A stretch of 16,650 bases of DNA from contig JAGRNC010000009.1 of the NCBI GenBank assembly GCA_020440935.1, positions 1 to 16,650 of the forward strand, written 5' to 3'. A program made the position numbers and the translations under genes. The notes beneath the pieces were generated by a model. The model was not told the DNA's origin and searched no databases. It saw nothing but the letters and a program-made list of their open reading frames with translations. This DNA comes from Leptospiraceae bacterium. GTDB taxonomy: Bacteria; Spirochaetota; Leptospiria; Leptospirales; Leptonemataceae. Of this stretch, positions 7,923-14,344 are shown piece by piece (within the stretch, counting starts at the first letter, position 1; every line of letters begins with the position of its first letter).

Positions 7923-7985
7923 AACTGAATTCATCTGCGATGGTCTCAATATCGGGCTGGAAACGGTCCAGGAAGGAGCGAATCA

Positions 7986-9230
7986 ATGAAGCGAGCATTT
8001 ACGGATCTGCTGAGAAATACAGATTTTCCGTACCCCTACACTGTTGTATTCTGCGATGGCGAAAGCTATCATAACGGCGATCCAGAAAAATCGGTATTCA
8101 CCCTGCACTTCAAGGCGCGAGGGGCTCTGGAAGACGTATTACGTCGCGGAAGCATGGGCTTTGGAGAGGCCTATATGGCAGGCGATATAGATATTCAGGG
8201 CGATCTGGAGCAGCTGCACAACCTTAGTTTTCATATTGGAGTGGGCGGATTGCATCCCAGGCCCCTGGAAGTTGTAAAATTCTTCTTCAGGTTAATGCAA
8301 ACCAGACCCACTCGCAAGCGAGCAAGAAAGAACATTGCCCACCATTACGATTTGGGCAACGACTTCTACAAACTCTGGCTGGACGAGCGGATGCAATACA
8401 CATGCGCCTACTTTCAGTCTCCGGAGGATTCCCTGGAGCAGGCCCAGGAGCAGAAGCTTGACCTGGTATGCAGAAAGCTCCGGCTGCAACCGGGGGATAC
8501 TATCGTTGAGGCTGGATGCGGCTGGGGCGGCCTTGGACTGCATATGGCCGAAAAATACGGAGCAAAAGTCCGTTCTTTCAATATTTCGCGGGAACAAGTG
8601 GAATTTGCCCGGGCTCGCGCAAAACAGCGCGGTATCGGCGCCGATCGGCTGGAATACGTTCTGGATGATTATCGCGTCATTGGCGACGAAAAGCGAACGT
8701 ATGACAAGTTTGTATCGGTGGGGATGCTGGAGCATGTGGGCATCGAAAACTATCGGGCATTCTACGATATGATCTATAGAGCCCTGCCGGAGCAGGGGAT
8801 GGCGCTGGTGCACAGCATTGGTCGGGTCTGGAGCCAGAAGACGGATCCCTGGCTGGAGAAGTATATTTTTCCTGGCGGACGCATCCCGTCACATGCGGAA
8901 ATGGTGGCCCCCATCGAGCAAAAGGATCGGCCCTTCTTTGTCGCTGATCTGGAAAACCTGCGTTATCATTACGCTCTAACTCTTGATCATTGGTCCCGCC
9001 GATTTGAAGACAATATCGACTGGATTCGCGAACGATACGGCGAATCGTTTATTCGAATGTTTCGGCTCTATTTGCGGGGGTCGGCTGCGGCCTTTCGCTT
9101 TGGTGGGTTGACCTTGATTCAACTCCTTCTGCACAAGGGCTACCTGAACGATGCGCCCCTTACCAGACGCCACTTTCTGGCGGCGAACAGCGACAGTGCC
9201 AAAACTGCTCGCACGGCAGGAGTCGTATGA
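7986..9230 (+). CDS. cfa: Cyclopropane-fatty-acyl-phospholipid synthase family methyltransferase
   Basis: Enzymes of this family transfer a methylene group from S-adenosylmethionine to the double bond of an unsaturated phospholipid acyl chain at the inner membrane. The 414 residues comprise an N-terminal lipid-binding part with GFGEAYMAGDI (about 57-67) and a methyltransferase core from about 110. The core begins with HYDLGNDFYKLWLD. The SAM motif is Val-Glu-Ala-Gly-Cys-Gly-Trp-Gly-Gly at 174-182. Active-site residues align with E. coli Cfa as Cys140 (in YTCAYF), Glu249 (in MLEHVG), His276, Ile278 and Tyr329. All bicarbonate-binding residues are therefore present. AAGGAG ends 7 bases before the ATG. 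The last codons overlap the start of an FAD reductase, so the final product could be a reduced methyl-branched chain rather than a cyclopropane. Confidence 0.92.
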   Translation: MKRAFTDLLRNTDFPYPYTVVFCDGESYHNGDPEKSVFTLHFKARGALEDVLRRGSMGFGEAYMAGDIDIQGDLEQLHNLSFHIGVGGLHPRPLEVVKFFFRLMQTRPTRKRARKNIAHHYDLGNDFYKLWLDERMQYTCAYFQSPEDSLEQAQEQKLDLVCRKLRLQPGDTIVEAGCGWGGLGLHMAEKYGAKVRSFNISREQVEFARARAKQRGIGADRLEYVLDDYRVIGDEKRTYDKFVSVGMLEHVGIENYRAFYDMIYRALPEQGMALVHSIGRVWSQKTDPWLEKYIFPGGRIPSHAEMVAPIEQKDRPFFVADLENLRYHYALTLDHWSRRFEDNIDWIRERYGESFIRMFRLYLRGSAAAFRFGGLTLIQLLLHKGYLNDAPLTRRHFLAANSDSAKTARTAGVV

Positions 9231-10336
9231 TAGACATCGAAATCTTGATCATAGGAGGGGGACCAGGCGGAGCCAGTACTGCCTGGAAACTCCGCGAACT
9301 GGGGCATGAAGTGCTTATCCTGGATAAGGATGATTTTCCGAGGACCAAGCTCTGTGCTGGCTGGGTTACTCCAGGAGTATTCAAAAGCCTGGAAATGACT
9401 CCCGATGAATACCCCGAAGGTCTGGTAACGTTTGACCAGATTCACGGGGAATACTTCAGCCCCGGAAAAGCAAAGCCACTGGCCTTTGCCACAACTCAGT
9501 ATTCCATCCGCCGATTCGAGTTTGATGCCTGGCTGCTGCAACGCTCGGGCGCTCCAGTACAGAAGCATACAGTCAAAGAGATTCGCAGGGAAGGGCATTC
9601 CTTTATTGTAGACGATACTTATCGCAGCAAGATCCTGATCGGAGCCGGGGGCACCCATTGCCCCGTAGCCCGGCTTCTATTTCCGGTTACCAATGCTCGG
9701 ACGGCGCCCTACCAGGTGGGCGCGTTGGAACAGGAATTTCCGTACCAATGGAAAGATGAGCGCTGTATGTTATGGTTTGGAGAAAACGGACTACCGGGCT
9801 ATTCCTGGTATGTGCCCAAAGCCGGCGGTTACCTCAACGTCGGCATCGGTGGCTTTTCCGAGCATATGCGAAACTGCCGGATAACCCTGCGGCAGCACTG
9901 GGATCACCTTACGCAAAAGCTGCAGGAATCGGGGATGGTCGAGAATCACGATTGGAAGCCAAAGGGGCACACATACTTTGTGCGCCAGAGGGCAAAAGTA
10001 ACGGAAGACCGTAATGCTTACATCGTCGGCGATGCGGCGGGCCTGGCAACCTGCGATTTAGCCGAAGGGATTGGGCCCGCCATCGAAAGCGGCATCCTCA
10101 CCGCTCATGCTATCCACGAAGGCAGGTCGGTGGATCTTTCGGGAATTACCCGCTATAGCGCTCTGGAACGCGGATGGAAAGCCAGCCTTTTTGCCAGTAC
10201 TCTGGATCGCAATGGGACTTTCTTTCGCGATCGAATCTATGCGCGAAAATATCAAAAGAAAGAAGATGCCTTTCTTGCCGCCGCAACAGCATCCCAGAAA
10301 TTGAACAAAGAAAAAGCCGGGGCCAGCATTGGCTGA
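9227..10336 (+). CDS. FAD-dependent oxidoreductase, geranylgeranyl reductase family
   Basis: This 369-residue flavoprotein is of the GGR/PHBH-like group that reduces isolated double bonds in isoprenoid or other lipid chains. The N-terminal dinucleotide-binding motif is IGGGPGGAS (9-17). A Lys-Leu-Cys-Ala-Gly-Trp-Val turn follows at about 41-47, the region that normally lines the flavin. The second FAD motif is YIVGDAAGLATC (265-276), followed by a Gly-Ile-Gly-Pro-Ala-Ile-Glu-Ser-Gly helix typical of GGR enzymes. There is no membrane segment. The start ATG overlaps the cfa stop in an ATGA, with AGGAG at 9218-9222, so the two genes are translationally coupled. I infer that it acts on the product of the methyltransferase or on another membrane lipid. 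The substrate cannot be read from the sequence. Confidence 0.85.
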   Translation: MIDIEILIIGGGPGGASTAWKLRELGHEVLILDKDDFPRTKLCAGWVTPGVFKSLEMTPDEYPEGLVTFDQIHGEYFSPGKAKPLAFATTQYSIRRFEFDAWLLQRSGAPVQKHTVKEIRREGHSFIVDDTYRSKILIGAGGTHCPVARLLFPVTNARTAPYQVGALEQEFPYQWKDERCMLWFGENGLPGYSWYVPKAGGYLNVGIGGFSEHMRNCRITLRQHWDHLTQKLQESGMVENHDWKPKGHTYFVRQRAKVTEDRNAYIVGDAAGLATCDLAEGIGPAIESGILTAHAIHEGRSVDLSGITRYSALERGWKASLFASTLDRNGTFFRDRIYARKYQKKEDAFLAAATASQKLNKEKAGASIG

Positions 10337-10342
10337 GCCCCG
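10318..10342 (+). other. Hairpin across the reductase stop codon
   Basis: CGGGGCCAGC (10318-10327) pairs with GCTG-A-GCCCCG (10332-10342), giving ten base pairs with one bulged A and an ATTG loop. The reductase stop TGA (10334-10336) lies inside the 3' arm. A palindrome, CCCCGCGGGG (10338-10347), overlaps it and contains the GGGG that may serve as ribosome-binding site for the next gene. There is no T-run, so it is not a terminator. Confidence 0.4.
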
Positions 10343-10352
10343 CGGGGTGTTC

Positions 10353-10850
10353 ATGCTAAATCCAAAGTTTCCCTGTGGGCCGGGCCACACTCTTCGCAAT
10401 TTCCTTAGAAGCATTTTGCTCGTCCTGGCGCTTCCGCTATCGGCCTCCATTCTTGCCGAGGCTCCTGATGATGCAGACCTGGCTGCGGCCGTTGAGAAAG
10501 CGCGCGCGACTTTGCCGCATTTCTGGAACACTCTGGCAAACCCCACTGCCAATCAGGAGTCATTCATGATTAAGGTGCGTATTGTGGATGCGAGCGCAAC
10601 CGAGGATTTCTGGTGCGGGCGGATTCACAAAGAAGCCGAGTTAGTCCGATGCACCATTGCAAACGAACCCAAGAAAGTGCAATCGGTTTCCTTTGGTCAA
10701 GAAATCAGTCCGAAATCCACGCAGATAGTGGACTGGATGTACCGGGACAACGGTTACATCCACGGCAACTACACTATGCGTGCATTGATCAAAAGAATGC
10801 CGTCCGAAAAGGCAGAATTTTATCGATCGATGCTTGCGGATCCAGAATAA
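10353..10850 (+). CDS. Secreted DUF2314 domain protein
   Basis: From the ATG at 10353 the protein has 165 residues. The frame is also open from a TTG at 10329 that overlaps the reductase, but ATG gives the better signal peptide (Arg-Asn-Phe-Leu-Arg-Ser followed by a Leu/Ala core, cut after about Ile-Leu-Ala) and has GGGG 5 bases upstream. The mature part matches DUF2314: Phe-Met-Ile-Lys-Val near its beginning, then Glu-Asp-Phe-Trp-Cys-Gly, Ile-Val-Asp-Trp-Met-Tyr, and Gly-Asn-Tyr-Thr-Met-Arg near the C-terminus. The domain is widespread and its function is unknown. Starting 16 bases after the reductase stop, it is probably the third gene of the lipid cassette, though a role in lipid modification is not shown. 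Confidence 0.8.
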   Translation: MLNPKFPCGPGHTLRNFLRSILLVLALPLSASILAEAPDDADLAAAVEKARATLPHFWNTLANPTANQESFMIKVRIVDASATEDFWCGRIHKEAELVRCTIANEPKKVQSVSFGQEISPKSTQIVDWMYRDNGYIHGNYTMRALIKRMPSEKAEFYRSMLADPE

Positions 10851-10923
10851 TACCCGGCGGAACTATAAGCGTCCCATCTTTCGCCCCGGGCTCTCGTCCC
10901 TGGCTTTGCCTGTACGTAGTATC

Positions 10924-11703
10924 TTATTTGTTTAAAATCCCGCCGGAGCATTCCGCTCCTCCAAAGTAAGGCGGTAGAAAGCAGGATTTGAACCAGGGAT
11001 TTGCTCGGGCCATTTCGTGCAGAAATTGCACCGAATGTAATTTTGCATATTCCGCGGCCAGTCTGTGGTATGTGATTCCGGGGCTCCCGGGAACTACCGT
11101 GATTCCGCGAAATTGTCTTTCGCTATCTTTGTTCATACAGCCATGCGTTGCTCCTTCAAAACGAAGGCCCCATTGTTCTACGGGAAATAAGAAGCACGCT
11201 TTTTGCACATCGGGATGACTGACATATTCCGGATAGAAACCGGTTTGAATGTTTGCAGGAATAGGTAACCAGGTAAATGCCTCCAGAGGGGCTAGAAACA
11301 TGGTGAATCCCGCCGATTCTACCCAATTTGAATGCGAATAAAAATCCTGGATTAGATGCAATGCCATTCCCATGCGCCGCAGGCTGGAGAAGCGGTTCGT
11401 GGCATGCACCGATTGATGCTTCAATTCATCCAGGCGATAGGCACAATCGGTTATTCGATCATTGTCGCAATGCAGAGTGAAGTCTTCCGCATTATCCTCC
11501 GAATCGCTTATGACGGCAAATTGCCGCAGCATGTCGCCGCAGAGCGGATCAACTGCGATATCACGGTCGCGGGCAAATTGCTTCAGAGAATCTCGGGTTA
11601 TAGAGAAATGCGTTTCCGGACCGGTAGAACTGAAAGCCGGGATTTCCGGCCAGGGATCAAATAGAAAAAATCCAAGAACGACAAAAGAAAGATATCGAGG
11701 CAT
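10924..11703 (-). CDS. Secreted Het-C / zinc phospholipase C-like protein
   Basis: The 259-residue protein has an N-terminal hydrophobic signal sequence (about 3-24). A central helix reads Ala-Leu-His-Leu-Ile-Gln-Asp-Phe-Tyr-Ser-His-Ser-Asn-Trp-Val-Glu, placing His116, Asp120 and His124 in an H-x3-D-x3-H arrangement. This is the hallmark of Het-C and the related zinc-dependent phospholipase C/S1-P1 nuclease superfamily. Further likely ligands or pocket residues are His32 in Thr-His-Phe-Ser-Ile and His187 in a Thr-His-Gly-Cys-Met-Asn-Lys-Asp segment, a motif also seen in such proteins. I infer an exported zinc hydrolase, but whether it cuts phospholipid or nucleic acid is open. An AGGGGG-like ribosome-binding site lies 4 bases before the ATG. 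It converges on the DUF2314 gene with 73 bases between them and no clear terminator. Confidence 0.6.
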   Translation of the reverse strand: MPRYLSFVVLGFFLFDPWPEIPAFSSTGPETHFSITRDSLKQFARDRDIAVDPLCGDMLRQFAVISDSEDNAEDFTLHCDNDRITDCAYRLDELKHQSVHATNRFSSLRRMGMALHLIQDFYSHSNWVESAGFTMFLAPLEAFTWLPIPANIQTGFYPEYVSHPDVQKACFLFPVEQWGLRFEGATHGCMNKDSERQFRGITVVPGSPGITYHRLAAEYAKLHSVQFLHEMARANPWFKSCFLPPYFGGAECSGGILNK

Positions 11704-11715
11704 GATACCCCCTAT

Positions 11716-11739
11716 GGGTTTAGTCGAAAATCTAAGCCC
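11716..11739 (-). promoter_or_regulatory. Hairpin in the leader of the Het-C-like gene
   Basis: GGGTTTAG (11716-11723) pairs with CTAAGCCC (11732-11739) over eight positions, one of them G-U, around an 8-base loop. On the minus strand it ends 3 bases upstream of the ribosome-binding site. No T-run follows, so an operator or an mRNA leader hairpin is more likely than a terminator. Confidence 0.3.
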
Positions 11740-11887
11740 GGCCTAGAATCTCAATAGATTAATGATACTGCGCGCAAGGCGCATCGCCCAGCACAGGCTT
11801 GGCCGATCAATGTCAGTGAAGGGCTCCGGTGGAGAGCATTGGTTTGGTAATCTGGAAGGTATGGCGCCGCTAGCCGATGGCTGCACA

Positions 11888-12148
11888 CTAAAGCATGGGC
11901 CATATGACCTGAAAGAATACCGTCAGCGCCAATCCGCACAGAACGGAGAATAGAAGGGCCAGAGCCACCGCTTTGCCCACGCCACGCGCCATCATTGCTC
12001 CCAGGGCTCCTGCAACTCCCATTAATAGGACAAAAAAGCCATTTACCAGCGCCGTTTCAGAGGTATTGGAAAAAAAGCCAGTAATGAGTAAGAAGCCGAG
12101 CAGGCCCAGGGCAGCAAAGATTATTGAAACAATTCTTGGTCCATTCAT
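11888..12148 (-). CDS. Small multi-pass membrane protein
   Basis: An 86-residue protein that I do not recognise. It is almost entirely hydrophobic, with three predicted transmembrane helices at about 5-25, 35-54 and 59-82. Short polar turns separate them (Asn-Thr-Ser-Glu-Thr, and Arg-Gly-Val-Gly-Lys). The start ATG shares one base with the stop of the preceding gene (TGATG), and it has no ribosome-binding site of its own, so its translation probably depends on that gene. The two products are likely subunits or partners in the inner membrane. Confidence 0.65.
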   Translation of the reverse strand: MNGPRIVSIIFAALGLLGFLLITGFFSNTSETALVNGFFVLLMGVAGALGAMMARGVGKAVALALLFSVLCGLALTVFFQVIWPML

Positions 12149-12546
12149 CAGGCCAAGAATGTAACAAGAAGGCTCTTGATTACAACCAGAAAACCGAAGA
12201 TCGCTTCTAGAACCGCCCCGATTTGCACCGGTCGAACGAGGGTTGCGAATCCGACCACCAGAACATGCACGGCAAGAATGGCCATGGCCAGTCCTGCAAG
12301 CAGGGTGGCCGTAAGGTAGGCCGGGCTTTCAAAGCCATAAAAGATATAGAAGATCAGCGGGATAATTCCTGCAAAGGTCATGAAGGCGCCCTGAGCTACC
12401 CATGCCATGATCACAATGCGAGCTTCTTTATCGTCCGGATTGCCAAGCATGGCAACTGCGCCGCCAACGATGAGCTGATGAAACAGTCCCCAGCAGGCCA
12501 GAAGGATTCCGGCGGCAATTACTATGTAGTTGAGGATAGTCAGCAT
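12148..12546 (-). CDS. Four-helix membrane protein of unknown function
   Basis: From the ATG at 12544-12546 the protein has 132 residues; a GTG at 12553-12555 would add three. Four predicted transmembrane helices lie at about 5-30, 42-66, 72-97 and 105-130. A loop Gly-Asn-Pro-Asp-Asp-Lys-Glu-Ala-Arg follows the first helix. I recognise no named family. The gene starts only 11 bases after the 3' end of tRNA-Arg on the same strand, so it is probably released from a joint transcript by tRNA processing. No strong Shine-Dalgarno is visible in that short leader. Its stop overlaps the start of the next small membrane gene. Confidence 0.7.
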   Translation of the reverse strand: MLTILNYIVIAAGILLACWGLFHQLIVGGAVAMLGNPDDKEARIVIMAWVAQGAFMTFAGIIPLIFYIFYGFESPAYLTATLLAGLAMAILAVHVLVVGFATLVRPVQIGAVLEAIFGFLVVIKSLLVTFLA

Positions 12547-12557
12547 GGTGCTCACTC

Positions 12558-12629
12558 TGCGCCTACAGGGATTCGAACCCCGATTTCAGGTTCCGGAGAC
12601 CTGCGCTCTATCCATTGAGCTATAGGCGC
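12558..12629 (-). tRNA. tRNA-Arg (anticodon CCG)
   Basis: The 72 bases fold into a full cloverleaf. The acceptor stem GCGCCTA pairs with TAGGCGC, the D stem is GCTC/GAGC, and the anticodon stem CAGGT/ACCTG encloses the loop CTCCGGA. The T arm is CGGGG-TTCGAAT-CCCTG with one G-U pair. The anticodon CCG reads the arginine codon CGG. The discriminator is A, and CCA is not encoded (the next bases are GAG). The gene lies between a lipoprotein and a membrane protein gene, all on the same strand. Confidence 0.96.
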
Positions 12630-12712
12630 GTTACCCATGCAGTTTTAATCCGTTGTGCCTGGTGGCAATCAATAAACAGGCGGTATGCCCGGACCTTATG
12701 GGAAAACGGAAC

Positions 12713-13279
12713 TTAGCGATGCGCGCCCGTATATTCGATGAGAGTATCGATAGTCTCAAAGATATCTCGATAGTGATCCATTTCGTCGGTGGGCGCGGTG
12801 TAATAGATAGCGTGGATTCGCCGATCCCTGAACTTGAGTTTTCCGAGTTTCAGATACTGGGTGGTTCCGTCTAAAAAGGCGCCTTCAAAGGTGAACGAGC
12901 GCGCATCGTCGTCTTTACCTTTATCAACATATTTCCAACCCGGATAGTTTAGTGGCATTGCATTATACCATCCGCTGGCATAGAGCTCGCGGGCCCTCTG
13001 GTCTCTGGGTTCGGTTTCCAGACCCCTGTACTCTACCAGCGCCACTGGAAGGGATCCGTCCATATGCACTGCCACAAATTGAAAGTAACGGTCTCTGCTC
13101 AGGCTTACGTCCCATTCGCCGGGTACTTTGAAAGTGATGCCGTAGTCGACCAGTGCTACCGACCGCATGTCCGAAATGCCGCTAAAGATGGAACCCGATC
13201 GGCACCCCGGCATCCATAGCAACAATGCCAGCAAGCTTACTGCAATTATTCTTGGTTTAGAACCAGGCGCCGAGTCCAA
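12713..13279 (-). CDS. Predicted lipoprotein, unknown function
   Basis: A 188-residue protein with a lipoprotein signal: Lys8/Arg10, a Leu/Ala-rich core and Trp-Met-Pro-Gly-Cys, so Cys26 should be lipidated. The mature part begins with Tyr-Gly-Ile-Thr-Phe-Lys-Val-Pro-Gly-Glu-Trp, a pattern found in small alpha/beta proteins of the PsbP/DUF1795 type. It ends in Tyr-Arg-Asp-Ile-Phe-Glu-Thr-Ile, which also fits that fold, but I would not name a family. The start must be TTG at 13277-13279: there is no in-frame ATG before the signal core, and GGAG lies 9 bases upstream inside the end of map. Only three bases separate it from the map stop, so the two are probably co-translated. Confidence 0.75.
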   Translation of the reverse strand: MDSAPGSKPRIIAVSLLALLLWMPGCRSGSIFSGISDMRSVALVDYGITFKVPGEWDVSLSRDRYFQFVAVHMDGSLPVALVEYRGLETEPRDQRARELYASGWYNAMPLNYPGWKYVDKGKDDDARSFTFEGAFLDGTTQYLKLGKLKFRDRRIHAIYYTAPTDEMDHYRDIFETIDTLIEYTGAHR

Positions 13280-13282
13280 TGC

Positions 13283-14041
13283 TCAGTTCTCCAGCCTTGT
13301 AAGAACTTCGAAACCATCATCGGTTACGAGCACGGTATGCTCGAATTGCGCGGAAAGGGAACCATCCGCAGTAGTTACCGTCCATCCATCTTCTTTGCTG
13401 AAATTGACCTTCCAGGTTCCCCGATTTACCATGGGCTCCACGGTAAACGTCATGCCCGGTTGCATGCGAGTGCGCACTTGATTCTGGCGGTAATGCGGAA
13501 CGGGAGGATCTTCGTGGAAATTCTTTCCAATTCCATGGCCAGTCAAATCGCGAACAATGCCGTAACCTTTCGGAGTGAGGAATGCATCGATGGCCTCGCC
13601 CACATCGCTGATGCGGTTGTTTGGCTTTACAGTGCGAATGCCTACCCACATGGACTCTTCGGTATCGGCGATTAGCTGCTCGGCTTCCGGGCTTACAGAA
13701 CCGACTTTGAACATTCTGGAAGTATCGCCATGGTATTCATGGTAGATTACCGTCACATCGATGTTCATTATGTCCCCTTCCTTTAGAACATCTGCGGAGG
13801 AAGGGATGCCATGACAGACAACATTGTTAATAGAAGTGCAAATGCTTTTGGGAAAGCCTTTGTAATTGAGCGGAGCGCTCACGGCGCCATGCTTCCGAGT
13901 AAAGCTCTCTGCGAAGTCGTTTAGCTCAAGCGTCGAGACGCCAGGCTTGACTCGCGCACCGGTTTCCTGTAGCAGCTCGGCCGCAAGCCTACCCGCATCG
14001 CGCATTCTCTGGATTTCTTTGCTGTTCTTAATATGGATCAT
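13283..14041 (-). CDS. map: Methionine aminopeptidase, type I
   Basis: The cytoplasmic metalloprotease removes the initiator methionine from nascent proteins. At 252 residues it has the usual type I length, without the zinc-finger extension or the type II insert. The five metal ligands are Asp95, Asp106, His169, Glu202 and Glu234, and the substrate-binding His77 is in Cys-His-Gly-Ile-Pro. Spacing matches E. coli Map (79, 97, 108, 171, 204, 235) almost exactly. There is no recognisable Shine-Dalgarno upstream of the ATG. Map is usually found with ribosomal or secY genes. Here it leads a minus-strand group with a lipoprotein, tRNA-Arg and two membrane proteins. Confidence 0.97.
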   Translation of the reverse strand: MIHIKNSKEIQRMRDAGRLAAELLQETGARVKPGVSTLELNDFAESFTRKHGAVSAPLNYKGFPKSICTSINNVVCHGIPSSADVLKEGDIMNIDVTVIYHEYHGDTSRMFKVGSVSPEAEQLIADTEESMWVGIRTVKPNNRISDVGEAIDAFLTPKGYGIVRDLTGHGIGKNFHEDPPVPHYRQNQVRTRMQPGMTFTVEPMVNRGTWKVNFSKEDGWTVTTADGSLSAQFEHTVLVTDDGFEVLTRLEN

Positions 14042-14209
14042 CAGACAATCGTTTAAAAAATCAACAGGGTCCCCGAAAAAAAAGATATACAGTATGGGGC
14101 AGCGTGAAACGCTTTTTATTTGGATAACACGCCCCGACGCTTTGAGATCATTTTTGATCGGGGCATCACACGTCTCGCATATTTTCTTTCAGCGAGGCTT
14201 TTTTCTGGA
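14042..14209 (+). other. Hairpin-rich intergenic leader upstream of the CorC-like gene
   Basis: This lies in the only gap over 300 bases in the window. Reading on the plus strand, it contains CCCC...GGGG flanks at about 14071-14099, the hairpin AGCGT-GAA-ACGCT (14101-14113) followed by five T's, a pair GCCCCGA (14131-14137)/TCGGGGC (14158-14164) with a competing GATCA/TGATC hairpin inside (14146-14159), and GTCTCGC/GCGAGGC (14172-14198) followed by six T's. Alternative pairings ending in a terminator-like hairpin suggest a regulatory leader, but I cannot match it to a known riboswitch class. Confidence 0.4.
14172..14204 (+). terminator. Terminator-like hairpin upstream of the CorC-like gene
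   Basis: GTCTCGC (14172-14178) pairs with GCGAGGC (14192-14198), seven pairs with one G-U, across a 13-base loop. TTTTTT follows at 14199-14204. No plus-strand gene precedes it in the window, so it would end a leader RNA or small RNA rather than an upstream mRNA. The loop is longer than usual. Confidence 0.45.
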
Positions 14210-14335
14210 ATGAGCAACCATTCACACACGGACAGCGACAGCGGGGACCCCTTATCGGCGGTTTCTCGCCTCCTTGGTTGCGCCATAATTGTACTATTTG
14301 CATTGGATCGGTTTTCCGGCCAGGAGGTTTTGTAA
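14210..14335 (+). CDS. Possible 41-residue membrane peptide
   Basis: An ATG at 14210 opens a short frame with a polar, Ser/Asp/His-rich N-terminus and one hydrophobic segment (Leu-Leu-Gly-Cys-Ala-Ile-Ile-Val-Leu-Phe-Ala-Leu), ending Gln-Glu-Val-Leu. GAGG lies 12 bases upstream. The frame is the same as that of the following CorC-like gene, from which it is separated by one TAA and three codons, and its last codons contain AGGAGG. It may be a translated leader peptide that feeds ribosomes to the next gene, or chance. Coding status is uncertain. Confidence 0.3.
   Translation: MSNHSHTDSDSGDPLSAVSRLLGCAIIVLFALDRFSGQEVL
14322..14327 (+). promoter_or_regulatory. Distant Shine-Dalgarno of the CorC-like gene
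   Basis: A perfect AGGAGG ends 17 bases before the ATG at 14345, well beyond the normal 5-10. An in-frame TAA (14333-14335) excludes any earlier start for the CorC-like protein. The site may act in reinitiation after the short upstream frame, or spacing may be shortened by RNA folding. Confidence 0.45.
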
Positions 14336-14344
14336 TACCAGCCC

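Noticed and set aside
7343..8813. Long open frames on the minus strand within the cyclase and cfa genes
   Set aside because: They lie opposite clear enzymes with intact motifs, show biased low-complexity composition and no family signature.
6..10336. A tocopherol-type pathway: tocopherol cyclase-like protein, GGR-family reductase and a SAM methyltransferase in one window
   Set aside because: The genes are 7 kb apart on different strands with unrelated genes between, and the methyltransferase is clearly of the Cfa type, not a tocopherol methyltransferase.
10318..10342. Terminator after the FAD reductase
   Set aside because: The hairpin is strong, but it has no following T-run and a GC-rich sequence comes next.
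11745..11783. Small inverted repeats AATCT/AGATT and TGCGC/GCGCA in the 11704-11887 gap
   Set aside because: Five-base stems with no T-run or matching second copy; expected by chance in 180 bases.
14120..14209. Extension of the short upstream frame to a TTG at 14120
   Set aside because: It would place the coding region over the hairpins and there is no ribosome-binding site near that TTG.
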